Translations under genes and position numbers: made by a program | Notes under the pieces: generated by a model | What the model saw: the letters and a program-made list of their open reading frames with translations, nothing else | What the model was told of the DNA's origin: nothing | Databases searched by the model: none | Source of the DNA: Roseicyclus sediminis | Lineage (GTDB): Bacteria; Pseudomonadota; Alphaproteobacteria; Rhodobacterales; Rhodobacteraceae | Length of the DNA: 64,000 bases | Direction of reading: 5' to 3' | Assembly (NCBI RefSeq): GCF_025515305.1 | Contig: NZ_JAOPHT010000015.1 | Location: 1-64,000, forward strand | Shown here: piece after piece, positions 50,487 to 59,285 of the stretch | Numbering within the stretch: the first letter of the stretch is position 1 | Layout: each line of letters begins with the position of its first letter

Positions 50487-51865
50487 GGCCGCACCTCCAG
50501 CACCGAGACGGTTTCGCCGGCCATGTCGCGGAAGTAGCGCAGGAGCATGTTGCCGGCCGCCTCCAGCCGGTAGCCCGCCGAGGCGCGCATGTCGGTCAGC
50601 GGCGTGAAATCCTCCGCGAAGGCGGCCTTGGCGGCCTGCACGGTGCGCGTGGTCCATGGCTGTCCGATCAGCGCGGCCTCGGCATGGGCCGCCCGTTTCG
50701 GAATGCCCGCCATGCCGCCGAAAGCGATCCGCGCCGCGGACACCGTGCCGTCCTCCACCGTGACATTGAACGCGCCGCAGACGGCAGAAATATCCTGGTC
50801 GAAACGCTTCGACAGCTTGTAGACGCGGAGCCGGTCGGGCTGAACCGGGATGGACACGGCCTCGACGAACTCGCCCGGGGCGCGGTCCTGCCGGCCGTAG
50901 TCGAGGAAGAAGTCCTCCAGGGCAATGCTCCGGCGCGCATCGCCGCGCCTGAGATGCAGCGTCGCGCCGAGCGCGATCAGCGGCGGCGGGCCGTCGCCGA
51001 TGGGCGAGCCGTTGGCGATGTTCCCGCCAATGGTCGCGGCGTTGCGGACCTGGACCGACCCGTAACGGCGGATCATCTCGGCGAAGCTCGGATGCCGGTC
51101 GGCGATGAAATCGCCGAAATCGGTGAGTTGGGTCATCGCGCCAACGCGGATTGCCCCCCCATCAGAAACAATACCCTTAAGGTCTGAGCAATTGTTAAGG
51201 AACGCGACGGGTTCGAGGTCGCGCAGCGCCTTGGTCACCCAAAGCCCGACATCGGTCGCCCCGGCGATCAGGACGGCGTCCGGATGCGCCTCGTACCAGG
51301 CGGCGAGGTCGTCGGAGGAGGTCGGCATGGCGACATTGCCTGTCGCCGGCATGTCCTGACGCAACAAGTCCAGCGCCTCGGCGTCCCCGGTCATCCAGTC
51401 GGGCACCGGCGCCTCGGCGGCGGCTTTGGCCGCGCGGATGATGGGGGCGTAGCCGGTGCAACGGCACAGATTGCCGGCAAGCTGATCGTCGTGGTCGCGG
51501 CGGCCGTTGAGATGGGCCGTGGCCATGGAGACGATGAACCCCGGCGTGCAGAAGCCGCATTGGGAGCCGTGATGCGCCACCATCGCCTCCTGAACCGGGT
51601 GGAGCGTGCCGTCGGGTCCCGCGATCCCCTCGACGGTGCGCACCGCGCGACCCTGAAGCTGGGGCATAAACAGGATGCAGGCGTTGAGCGCGCGCGAGCC
51701 GTCCACGTCCGTCACCATCACCGTGCAGGCGCCGCAGTCACCCTCGTTGCAGCCTTCCTTGGTGCCGGTCAGACCCTTCCGCTCGCGCAGCCAGTCCAGC
51801 AGCGTCGTGGTCGGCGACGCATCGGCCTCCTGCGGTTCCCCGTTGAGAAGAAACCGGATCGTCAT
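50483..51865 (-). CDS. xdhA: Xanthine dehydrogenase FAD/iron-sulfur subunit
   Basis: 460 aa. Residues 1-85 are a plant-type [2Fe-2S] domain (Cys39, 44, 47, 63 in [12 protein letters not shown] and NAC); 86-165 the second [2Fe-2S] domain (Cys103, 106, 134, 136 in QCGFCTPG and NLCRCTGY); 180-460 the FAD domain ([28 protein letters not shown]). It passes electrons from XdhB to NAD+. First gene of the operon. Around residues 220-239 (51147-51206) the codons shift to CTT, AAT, TCA, ATT, GTT, TCT and GAT in a gene otherwise GC-ending. Confidence 0.96.
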   Translation of the reverse strand: MTIRFLLNGEPQEADASPTTTLLDWLRERKGLTGTKEGCNEGDCGACTVMVTDVDGSRALNACILFMPQLQGRAVRTVEGIAGPDGTLHPVQEAMVAHHGSQCGFCTPGFIVSMATAHLNGRRDHDDQLAGNLCRCTGYAPIIRAAKAAAEAPVPDWMTGDAEALDLLRQDMPATGNVAMPTSSDDLAAWYEAHPDAVLIAGATDVGLWVTKALRDLEPVAFLNNCSDLKGIVSDGGAIRVGAMTQLTDFGDFIADRHPSFAEMIRRYGSVQVRNAATIGGNIANGSPIGDGPPPLIALGATLHLRRGDARRSIALEDFFLDYGRQDRAPGEFVEAVSIPVQPDRLRVYKLSKRFDQDISAVCGAFNVTVEDGTVSAARIAFGGMAGIPKRAAHAEAALIGQPWTTRTVQAAKAAFAEDFTPLTDMRASAGYRLEAAGNMLLRYFRDMAGETVSVLEVRP

Positions 51866-52033
51866 GGGAAAACACCCGCCGCGGTACCTGATCCGGGGAG
51901 GTCGTCCCGCGCTCGATGCGGCGTAGAGCGCGGCCCCGTTTGTCCTGTTCGACCGGACGGTAGAAAAGCGGCAGGTTGCGTCCTTTGCAAGCCTTTGGAC
52001 AGGGTGACGCGCCTGTCGCGCGGGCAAATGCCT
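51866..52033 (-). promoter_or_regulatory. Upstream region of the xdh-ABC operon
   Basis: 168 bases between the GH5 gene stop and xdhA. A weak candidate promoter on the minus strand is TTGCAA with TTTTCT 17 bases on. The element GTCCGGTCGAACAGGAC has GTCC/GGAC ends and could be an operator. No strong motif stands out; no regulator gene lies adjacent. Confidence 0.3.
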
Positions 52034-53017
52034 CTAATCCGGGCATTCGCGGCGGATCGTGCGCTCGCAAGTGGGGGATGCCGGCGCGTCGTCGAACAGG
52101 GCCGACAGCAGCTCCGGGAGGAACCTGTCCCGCGCGGCATCGAAGATCCGGAAGTCCGCGGCGAAGCCCCAGACGCACCAGCCCATGTCCAGCCGCTCCG
52201 CTTCGCGCCGGACATGTCGGGTCCAGGCCGCGCGCGTGGCGAGCTCCGCCTCGCGGTAGACGCCGAATTCGCCCAGGAGTATCGGTGCGTCCGTGGCCCG
52301 CGCCGCGTCCTCCAGGTCGCGCGTCACCGCGGCGCCGCCCGTCTCCAACTGCCAGGCGCGGGCCGGTCGAGGGCCCTGCCACGCCCATGGGGCGAGTTGG
52401 TGGGTCATCTCGTAGGGTGTGTAGTAGTGGAAGGAATGCACGATCCGCGCGTCCGTCCGGGGCAGGTGGCCGAGACCGGTGGACGCCGCCCAGTCGCCGC
52501 CCTCGAGCACCAGCCAGCGGTCGGGGTGCCCGGCCCGGATCGTCGGAACCACGTCCTCGAACAACGCGACCGCACCCGCGGTCGTCAGTGCGCCGTTGGG
52601 TTCGTTCAGAAGCTCGAACATCAGGCCATCGGGCGCGCCGCGCCAGTGGTCGGAGAGTTCCGCCCAGATTGCGCGGAAGGTCGCCGCATGTTCAGCGGGG
52701 TCCTGCATGATCTCCTCGAAATGGTGCAGGACGACGATCACCTGCAGCCCGCGCCGGAGCGCCGCCTGCACCATCCGGTCGGCTCGGTCGAGCCGCGCGG
52801 GATCGATCGCGCCGTTCCAGCCGTCAGAGAACCGCACGGGAAGGCGGACCGTGTCGAAGCCGGCCGCGACGATGGCATCGAGATGGTCTGTCGTGATCTC
52901 GGGGCCCCAGACCTCGCCGCGCGGAACCTCGAGGAAATTCGACAGGTTCACGCAGCGTCCGACGGGGCCGGCGACCGCAATGGACGGCAGGACGAGCAAC
53001 GCAATCCACAAGATCAT
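52034..53017 (-). CDS. Glycoside hydrolase family 5 (cellulase-like) secreted protein
   Basis: 327 aa. Signal peptide MILWIALLVLPSIAVAGP, then a GH5-like barrel: GFDTVRLPVRFSDGW, VIVVLHHFEEIMQD, ELLNEPNG (acid/base Glu), HSFHYYTPYEMTHQ and LLGEFGVYREA (nucleophile Glu). It probably cleaves a beta-1,4-glucan or related polymer. The ATG at 53017 gives the cleanest signal peptide; ATGs at 53065/53068 would overlap the divergent dnaE start. No cellulose synthase genes are nearby. Confidence 0.88.
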   Translation of the reverse strand: MILWIALLVLPSIAVAGPVGRCVNLSNFLEVPRGEVWGPEITTDHLDAIVAAGFDTVRLPVRFSDGWNGAIDPARLDRADRMVQAALRRGLQVIVVLHHFEEIMQDPAEHAATFRAIWAELSDHWRGAPDGLMFELLNEPNGALTTAGAVALFEDVVPTIRAGHPDRWLVLEGGDWAASTGLGHLPRTDARIVHSFHYYTPYEMTHQLAPWAWQGPRPARAWQLETGGAAVTRDLEDAARATDAPILLGEFGVYREAELATRAAWTRHVRREAERLDMGWCVWGFAADFRIFDAARDRFLPELLSALFDDAPASPTCERTIRRECPD

Positions 53018-53066
53018 GTAGGCGGAGGCTTCCCATGGGCGGCGCCCTCTCCTAACCTCCGGCATC

Positions 53067-56000
53067 ATGTCGTCACCCCGATTCATCCATCTGCGCGTTC
53101 ATACCGAGTATTCCCTGCTCGAGGGCGCGATGCGCGTGAAAAAGCTGCCCGGTCTCGTCGCAAAGGCCGGCATGCCCGCTGTCGCGGTGACGGATACGAA
53201 CAACATGTTCTGTGCGCTGGAATTCTCCGAGACGGCGGCCAAGGCGGGGGTGCAGCCAATCGTCGGCTGCCAGATCGACGTGGATCACGCCCCGGTGCGC
53301 CCGGGCGAGAACCCCAACCCTTATGCCGCGCTGGTGCTGCTGGTGCAGGACGAAACGGGGTATCGCAATCTCCTGAAACTGAACTCCTGCCTCTACCTGC
53401 GCGGCGACGGGACCCTGCCCCATGTCACGATGGAAGAGCTTGCCGCCCATGGCGCGGGGCTCATCTGCCTGACCGGCGGGCCGGACGGACCCGTCGGCCG
53501 TTGCCTGAGGACCGGGGGAGAGACGCGGGCGCGGGCCCTTTTGCAGGAGCTTTCGGCCATCTACCCCGACCGCCTCTATGTCGAGTTGCAGCGTCACCCC
53601 GGCGACGGCGGCCTTCCCGAAGCCGAGCGTCTGACCGAACGCGGGCACGTGGAACTTGCCTACGAGTTGGGCCTGCCGCTGGTGGCGACGAACGACGTGC
53701 ATTTCCCCGGGCCGGACATGTACGACGCCCATGACGCGATGCTCTGCATCGCCGACGGCGCCTATGTCGATCAGTCCGAGCCGCGCCGCCGGCTCACGCC
53801 ACAGCACCACTTCAAGTCGCCCGAGGAGATGGCCGCGCTCTTCGCCGACCTGCCCGAGGCGATTGAGAACACCGTCGAGATCGCGCGGCGCTGCGCCTTC
53901 CGCGCGCGGACGCACGACCCCATCCTGCCGCGTTTCGCCGAGAACGAGGTGGAGGAGTTGCGCCGGCAGGCCCGCGAGGGTCTGGAGGAACGGCTGGCGG
54001 TGATCCCCCATGCCGCGACGGTGGCGGAATATCATGAGCGCCTCGATTTCGAGCTTGGCATCATCGAGCGCATGGGTTTCCCCGGCTACTTCCTGATCGT
54101 GGCCGACTTCATCAAGTGGGCCAAGGACCATGACATCCCCGTCGGGCCGGGGCGGGGGTCGGGCGCGGGTTCGCTCGTCGCCTATGCGCTCACGATCACC
54201 GACCTCGACCCGCTGCGCTATTCGCTCCTGTTCGAGCGGTTCCTGAACCCCGAGCGGGTTTCCATGCCCGACTTCGACATCGACTTCTGCATGGATCGCC
54301 GCGAGGAGGTGATCCGTTACGTGCAGGAGAAATACGGCCGCGACCGGGTGGGCCAGATCATCACCTTCGGCGCGCTTCTGTCCAAGGCCGCCGTGCGCGA
54401 CGTGGGCCGCGTGCTGCAGATGTCGTTCGGCCAGGTCGACAAGCTGTCGAAGATGATCCCGGTGGAGGGGGTGAAACCCGTCTCCATCGAGAAGGCCATC
54501 GCGCAGGAAGAGCGCATCCGCAACGAGATGGCCGAGACCGAGCAGGACCGCCGCGAGGGGCGTGAGAACCCGGTCCGGCGCCTCTTCGACTACGCGGGCA
54601 AGATCGAGGGGCTTCTCAGGAACGCCTCGACCCATGCCGCGGGCGTCGTGATCGGGGACCGCCCGCTTGACGAGCTTGTGCCGCTCTACCGCGATCCGCG
54701 CTCGGACATGCCGGCGACCCAGTTCAACATGAAATGGGTGGAACCCGCGGGGCTGGTGAAGTTCGACTTCCTCGGCCTCAAGACGCTGACCGTGATCCAG
54801 AACGCGATCGAGCTGATCCACGGGCAGGGGCGGCAGCTGCACGAGGCCGCGGACGGCCGCCGCCTCTACGATCCTCCCGAGGGGGCCGAGAACCAGATCA
54901 ACGCGATCCCGCTCGACGATCCCGCGACCTACGAGCTCTACGCTTCGGCCAAGACGGTCGCGGTGTTCCAGGTGGAAAGCTCGGGCATGATGTCCGCGCT
55001 TCTGCAGATGAAGCCCACCTGCATCGAGGATATCGTGGCCCTCGTGGCGCTCTACCGGCCCGGGCCGATGGAGAACATCCCGAAGTACTGCCAGGTCAAG
55101 AACGGCCTCAGCGAACGCGACTACCTGCACCCTTCGGTCGATCACATCCTCGACGAGACGCAGGGCATCATCGTCTACCAGGAACAGGTGATGCAGATCG
55201 CGCAGGAGATGGCGGGCTATTCGCTCGGCGGCGCCGACCTGCTGCGCCGCGCCATGGGCAAGAAGATCCAGGAGGCGATGGACGCCGAACGGCCGAAGTT
55301 CCTGAAGGGCGCGGCCGAGAACGGGGTGGACGAGGGCAAGGCGCTGGAGGTCTGGAACCTCCTCGACAAGTTCGCCAACTACGGTTTCAACAAGTCCCAC
55401 GCCGCCGCCTACGCGGTGGTCAGCTACCAGACCGCCTGGCTCAAGGCGAACCACCCCGTCGAATTCATGGCCGCCGTCATGAACTGCGACATCCACCTCA
55501 CCGAGAAGCTCTCGTCCTACAAGCACGAGGCCGACCGGATGGGGATCGAGGTCGTCGCGCCCTGCGTGAACCGCTCCGGCGCGGCCTTCACGGTCGACAA
55601 GGGGCGGCTGGTCTATGCGCTCGGCGCGCTGAAGAACGTGGGTGTCGAGGCGATGAAGCTCATCACCGAGGCGCGGGGCGACAAGCCCTTCACGACCCTC
55701 TTCGATCTCGCCCGCCGCGCGGACCTCAAGCGCATCGGCAAGCGCCCGCTGGAGATGCTGGCCCGCGCCGGCGCCTTCGACATGCTCGACGCGAACCGGG
55801 CGCGGGTCTTCGACAGTCTCGACGCCCTCACGCTCTATTCCGCCGCGATCCACGAGCAGAAGGCGTCGAATCAGGTCTCGCTCTTCGGCGAGGCTGGCGA
55901 AGACCTGCCCGAGCCGCGCCTGCCCGATCCGCCCGACTGGATGCCCGCCAAGCGCCTGACAGAGGAGCATCAGGCCGTCGGCTTCTACTTCTCGGGCCAC

Positions 56001-56594
56001 CCGCTCGACGACTACATGCCGGCGCTGAAGCGCAAGGGCTGCCTCACCTGCGTCGAGGTGGAGGAGCGCGCGAAGGGCGGCGACTTCGTGACATGGATGG
56101 CCGGCGCCGTTTCGGTCCGGCAGGAACGGAAAAGCCAGAAAGGCACGCGCTTCGCCTTCGTCGGGCTGTCCGACCCGACCGGCACCTTCGAGGTGATGCT
56201 GTTCTCCGAAGCACTGGAGGCGCACCGCCACATCCTCGAGCCCGGCACGAATGTCCGCATCCAGGTCCGCGCCGAGGTGCAGGAGGGGCAGGTCCGACTG
56301 CGCGGCGAGGCGGTGCAACTCGTGGACGACGCCGTGGCCGCCGAGGCGCGCGGCCTGCGCGTCTTCGTCGGCGACTGTGGCGCGCCGGCCTCCGTCGCGC
56401 AGCTCCTGACCCGGATCGCGGGGGAGGGCGGTCGCATGCCGCTCGGCCCCGTCTACATCTGCGCCATGGCTCCCGATTTCCCCGAAGGCGCGGCCGAGGT
56501 CGAGGCCCTCGTGGGGGAGCGGCTGCCAGTCTCGCCGCAGATCAAGGGTGCGCTGAAAAGCCTGCCCGGGGTCGTGACGGTAGAGGAAGTCTAG
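53067..56594 (+). CDS. dnaE: DNA polymerase III subunit alpha
   Basis: 1175-aa replicative polymerase. N-terminal PHP domain (FIHLRVHTEYSLLEGAM), palm with the catalytic aspartates in PDFDIDFC (Asp402, 404, 406), then PGRGSGAGSLVAYAL and NKSHAAAYAVVSYQTAWLK in the fingers, tandem HhH, a beta-clamp-binding region (QVSLFGEAG near residue 938), and the C-terminal OB fold (VTWMAGAVSVRQERKSQKGT). A full-length DnaE1 type. Divergent from the GH5 gene with only 49 bases between starts. Confidence 0.98.
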   Translation: MSSPRFIHLRVHTEYSLLEGAMRVKKLPGLVAKAGMPAVAVTDTNNMFCALEFSETAAKAGVQPIVGCQIDVDHAPVRPGENPNPYAALVLLVQDETGYRNLLKLNSCLYLRGDGTLPHVTMEELAAHGAGLICLTGGPDGPVGRCLRTGGETRARALLQELSAIYPDRLYVELQRHPGDGGLPEAERLTERGHVELAYELGLPLVATNDVHFPGPDMYDAHDAMLCIADGAYVDQSEPRRRLTPQHHFKSPEEMAALFADLPEAIENTVEIARRCAFRARTHDPILPRFAENEVEELRRQAREGLEERLAVIPHAATVAEYHERLDFELGIIERMGFPGYFLIVADFIKWAKDHDIPVGPGRGSGAGSLVAYALTITDLDPLRYSLLFERFLNPERVSMPDFDIDFCMDRREEVIRYVQEKYGRDRVGQIITFGALLSKAAVRDVGRVLQMSFGQVDKLSKMIPVEGVKPVSIEKAIAQEERIRNEMAETEQDRREGRENPVRRLFDYAGKIEGLLRNASTHAAGVVIGDRPLDELVPLYRDPRSDMPATQFNMKWVEPAGLVKFDFLGLKTLTVIQNAIELIHGQGRQLHEAADGRRLYDPPEGAENQINAIPLDDPATYELYASAKTVAVFQVESSGMMSALLQMKPTCIEDIVALVALYRPGPMENIPKYCQVKNGLSERDYLHPSVDHILDETQGIIVYQEQVMQIAQEMAGYSLGGADLLRRAMGKKIQEAMDAERPKFLKGAAENGVDEGKALEVWNLLDKFANYGFNKSHAAAYAVVSYQTAWLKANHPVEFMAAVMNCDIHLTEKLSSYKHEADRMGIEVVAPCVNRSGAAFTVDKGRLVYALGALKNVGVEAMKLITEARGDKPFTTLFDLARRADLKRIGKRPLEMLARAGAFDMLDANRARVFDSLDALTLYSAAIHEQKASNQVSLFGEAGEDLPEPRLPDPPDWMPAKRLTEEHQAVGFYFSGHPLDDYMPALKRKGCLTCVEVEERAKGGDFVTWMAGAVSVRQERKSQKGTRFAFVGLSDPTGTFEVMLFSEALEAHRHILEPGTNVRIQVRAEVQEGQVRLRGEAVQLVDDAVAAEARGLRVFVGDCGAPASVAQLLTRIAGEGGRMPLGPVYICAMAPDFPEGAAEVEALVGERLPVSPQIKGALKSLPGVVTVEEV

Positions 56595-56757
56595 GCCCTC
56601 GCATCTCCCGAAGTCGACCGGATGGAGCTTGCTTCCCGTAGAACGCCTTCGGCCATTTTCGGGTTTTCGGCGATTGGCACTTGTGGCGATCCTGCCTTGA
56701 CTTTCTTGCTGCATGGTGTTCGCCGGCAACGTAGGCTGAAACGGCAGTCTCCAGGTG

Positions 56758-57282
56758 ATGTCGCAGATGAAAACGGAACCGAACGCCACCCGCTTTCAGC
56801 GCATCTTTACCACCTGCATGGCCGCACTCCTCGCATCAGAGTTCGCGTTCGCGATCATGATGGGCGAAGCCTATACCGGGGTGCGGACGCAGAACTGGAT
56901 CGACCGCGGCACTGCACCGGTCATGTATTGGGCGTACGTGGCGTTCATGGGCCTTGGTGCACTGCTTCTTTCCGCCGTGGCACTGGGTCGGGTCGGCATC
57001 GATCAGGAGCCGGCAAGGCTGGAACAGCGAAAGCGCAAACGACAGCGAGATGGAACGATCTTCGCGCTGGGTTGCCTCTTGCTCGGGGTCGCGACGTGGG
57101 TGAATGAGCTTCGGCAATTCGGCGCAACGCCGCAGGATGCTATGCTCGGGTTGTTCTTCCTCGGCACGTTCGGTTTCGTCCTGATGCTGGCGCCTCTTCC
57201 GCCCGGCGCCCTGGGTGCCTGGCTTCGCGTGGCCGCTGGAGCACTTGTCGCAATAGCGGCGGTGGGCATGTCGCTGGTCTGA
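56758..57282 (+). CDS. Hypothetical membrane protein (about five helices)
   Basis: 174 aa, unrecognised. Hydrophobic segments at about 18-37, 56-79, 99-115, 128-146 and 151-173, with a basic loop (RLEQRKRKRQRD) after the second. Start uncertain: GTG 56755, ATG 56758 and ATG 56767 are all possible; AGG lies just before the first two. Base composition and codon choice (TTT, TCA, ATT) are more A/T-rich than in dnaE. Preceded by 160 bases with a TTGACT at 56697 but no matching -10. Confidence 0.65.
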   Translation: MSQMKTEPNATRFQRIFTTCMAALLASEFAFAIMMGEAYTGVRTQNWIDRGTAPVMYWAYVAFMGLGALLLSAVALGRVGIDQEPARLEQRKRKRQRDGTIFALGCLLLGVATWVNELRQFGATPQDAMLGLFFLGTFGFVLMLAPLPPGALGAWLRVAAGALVAIAAVGMSLV

Positions 57283-57340
57283 AACCGTTGCGCCTGCACC
57301 GCCGCGGAAGCAGGTTCTCCGTCGCGCAACCACTTTGGCA

Positions 57341-57670
57341 ATGTCGCCCAAAGTCGCCGACACGGCCCAACGCGCTGCCGCCTCCCGGGAAAATCGCGTG
57401 GCTCTGCGTGCTGACGACGCTTTCGTCGCCCTGCATGGTGCCGGTCGATTGGAAGACCTCGCCGGCGCGCAGAAGGCGGCCATCGCGAAGGCGGCCGAGA
57501 TGCGAGGCGAGGGACAGGAGATCTCTTACATCCGCTCGACCTTCGCACCCGAGGACGGACGCTGCATGTGCCTGTTCGACGGGGAAAGCGCCGGCCAGGT
57601 CCAGGCGCTGAACGACGCGGCGAGACTGCCCTATACCCGGGTGGTCCCGGCCCTCGATCTCACGTCCTGA
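57341..57670 (+). CDS. DUF4242-like small protein
   Basis: 109 aa. The region DDAFVALHGAGRLEDLAGAQ...ISYIRSTFAPEDGRCMCLFDGESAGQVQALNDAARLPYTRVVPAL resembles DUF4242 (nickel-binding SCO4226-like) ferredoxin-fold proteins. Two Cys (RCMCLF) could bind metal. The first 20 residues look unstructured, and a GTG at 57398 would give a tighter 90-aa protein; the start is uncertain. Possibly cotranscribed with the membrane protein 58 bases upstream. Confidence 0.6.
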   Translation: MSPKVADTAQRAAASRENRVALRADDAFVALHGAGRLEDLAGAQKAAIAKAAEMRGEGQEISYIRSTFAPEDGRCMCLFDGESAGQVQALNDAARLPYTRVVPALDLTS

Positions 57671-57723
57671 GGTCGCGACGAGACCACTTCCCTTGCGGAC
57701 ATGGCGGGCCTAACGTCGCCGCC

Positions 57724-58938
57724 ATGTCCATCCTCGACTCCCGCACCTCCTGGACCCGCCTTGCCCTGTCGCTGGCGCTCTCGCTCGTGGGCAATGCGGG
57801 CATGTGGGCGATCATCGTGATCCTGCCCGCGGTCGAGGCCGAGTTCGGCGTGGACCGCGCCACCGCGTCCCTCCCCTACACGCTGACCATGGTGGGCTTC
57901 GCGCTCGGCAACTGGGTGATCGGGCGCTGGGTCGACCGGCATGGCGTCGCGCGCGTGCTGGCCGTGGCGGCGATCCTGATGGGAGTGGCCTTCGCGGGCG
58001 CGGCCGCCGCGCCCAACATCGCCACGCTCTCGATTCTGCAGACGGCCATCGGCTTCGCCACGGCGGCGAGCTTCGGGCCGCTGATCGCCGACGTCTCGCA
58101 GTGGTTCCTCCGCCGCCGCGGCATCGCGGTCGCCATCATCGCGTCCGGCAACTACCTTTCGGGCGCGCTCTGGCCGCTCATCCTCGCCGACATCCTCGCA
58201 GGTCCCGGCTGGCGCACGGCATATCTCATCATCGCGGCCTCGGCCGTCCTGATCATGCTGCCCCTGACACTCGCGCTCCGCCGCCCTCTGCCCGAGGAGG
58301 CGATGCAGACCTCGGCCGCCGCCGCGGCACTCCGCGCCCGGACCGCGGGCCTTTCGCCCAACACGCTCGTCTGGCTGCTGGCCATCGCCGGCATCGGCTG
58401 CTGCGTGGCCATGTCCATGCCGCAGGTCCACATCGTCGCCTATTGCGTCGACCTCGGCTACGGGCCCGCGGTCGGCGCCGAGATGCTCTCGCTCATGCTG
58501 ATGGGCGGCGTCGTCTCGCGGCTGATCTCGGGCCTCCTTGCCGACCGCCTCGGCGGGGTTCTGACGCTTCTCGTCGGATCGAGCCTGCAGATGCTCGCGC
58601 TGTTTCTCTACCTGCCGACCTCGGGGCTTGCGCCGCTTTATATCGTGTCGCTCATCTTCGGGCTCAGCCAAGGCGGCATCGTGCCCTCCTACGCAATCAT
58701 CGTGCGGGAATACCTGCCGCCGAAGGAGGCGGGCGCGCGGGTCGGCTTCGTCATCATGGCGACCATCGTCGGCATGGCACTCGGCGGCTGGATGTCCGGC
58801 TGGATCTACGACCTGACCGGGTCCTACCAACTCGCCTTCATCAACGGCATCGCCTTCAACGCGCTCAACGTGGCGATCATGATCGTGATCCTCCTGCGCT
58901 CCCGTCCGCGCAGCCCGCGGGGCGCAGTGCCGGCCTGA
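57724..58938 (+). CDS. Major facilitator superfamily transporter
   Basis: 404 aa, 12 predicted helices. MFS loop motifs GNWVIGRWVDRHGVARVL (between TM2 and TM3) and LLADRLGGVLTLLVG (TM8-9); LIADVSQWFLRRRGIAVAI and IFGLSQGGIVPSYAIIVREY recall the oxalate:formate/monocarboxylate-type carriers. Substrate not decided. It ends in a repeat-plus-hairpin element (58941-58989) that may terminate transcription. Confidence 0.9.
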   Translation: MSILDSRTSWTRLALSLALSLVGNAGMWAIIVILPAVEAEFGVDRATASLPYTLTMVGFALGNWVIGRWVDRHGVARVLAVAAILMGVAFAGAAAAPNIATLSILQTAIGFATAASFGPLIADVSQWFLRRRGIAVAIIASGNYLSGALWPLILADILAGPGWRTAYLIIAASAVLIMLPLTLALRRPLPEEAMQTSAAAAALRARTAGLSPNTLVWLLAIAGIGCCVAMSMPQVHIVAYCVDLGYGPAVGAEMLSLMLMGGVVSRLISGLLADRLGGVLTLLVGSSLQMLALFLYLPTSGLAPLYIVSLIFGLSQGGIVPSYAIIVREYLPPKEAGARVGFVIMATIVGMALGGWMSGWIYDLTGSYQLAFINGIAFNALNVAIMIVILLRSRPRSPRGAVPA

Positions 58939-58940
58939 TC

Positions 58941-58989
58941 CCCTTCATCTTTCCCGAAATACGCCGGGGGTGCGGGGGCTGGCCCCCGC
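58941..58989 (+). repeat. Intergenic repeat, module A plus hairpin module (copy 4)
   Basis: CCCTTCATCTTTCCCGAAAT (58941-58960) then ACGCC, followed by a G-run and a perfect 8-bp hairpin GCGGGGGC-TG-GCCCCCGC (58972-58989). It lies between the convergent MFS and slyX genes and could terminate both, although no T-run follows. Confidence 0.75.
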
Positions 58990-59000
58990 TGTCCTACGCT

Positions 59001-59204
59001 TCACCAATGCGGCGGCTTCTGGTCGGCGAGCGGCACAGTCCCGCCCTCGGACAACTCCCGCTCCGCCTCGCGCTCCATCAGGCGCGCCACCCGCGCCGTC
59101 AGCCGCGCGATCTCCGCGTCCTGTCGCGCCACGACGTCCGACAGGTCCTCGACCGTGCGCACCAGGTGCGCCAGCGCCTCTTCCAGCCTGCCCGTGTCGT
59201 CCAT
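59001..59204 (-). CDS. slyX: SlyX family coiled-coil protein
   Basis: 67 aa. Heptad-rich LEEALAHLVRTVEDLSDVVARQ...IARLTARVARLMEREAE, then the typical C-terminal PPHW (KPPHW), diagnostic of SlyX. Function is not established. AAGGGGG precedes the ATG. Nested antisense frames here are shadows. Confidence 0.88.
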   Translation of the reverse strand: MDDTGRLEEALAHLVRTVEDLSDVVARQDAEIARLTARVARLMEREAERELSEGGTVPLADQKPPHW

Positions 59205-59285
59205 GGCCCCCTTGCGCCTCCTTGCCCCGATTGCCCCCCTCGGATAGACGGGCCGCGACCCTGAATTCAAGGCATCCCGGACCCG

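Noticed and set aside
48306-50537. 743-codon open frame opposite xdhB
   Set aside because: Antisense shadow of xdhB with no recognisable domain.
53073-56789. 1238-codon open frame opposite dnaE
   Set aside because: Composition and His/Arg/Glu-rich translation are typical of the antisense of a GC3-biased gene; dnaE on the other strand is unmistakable.
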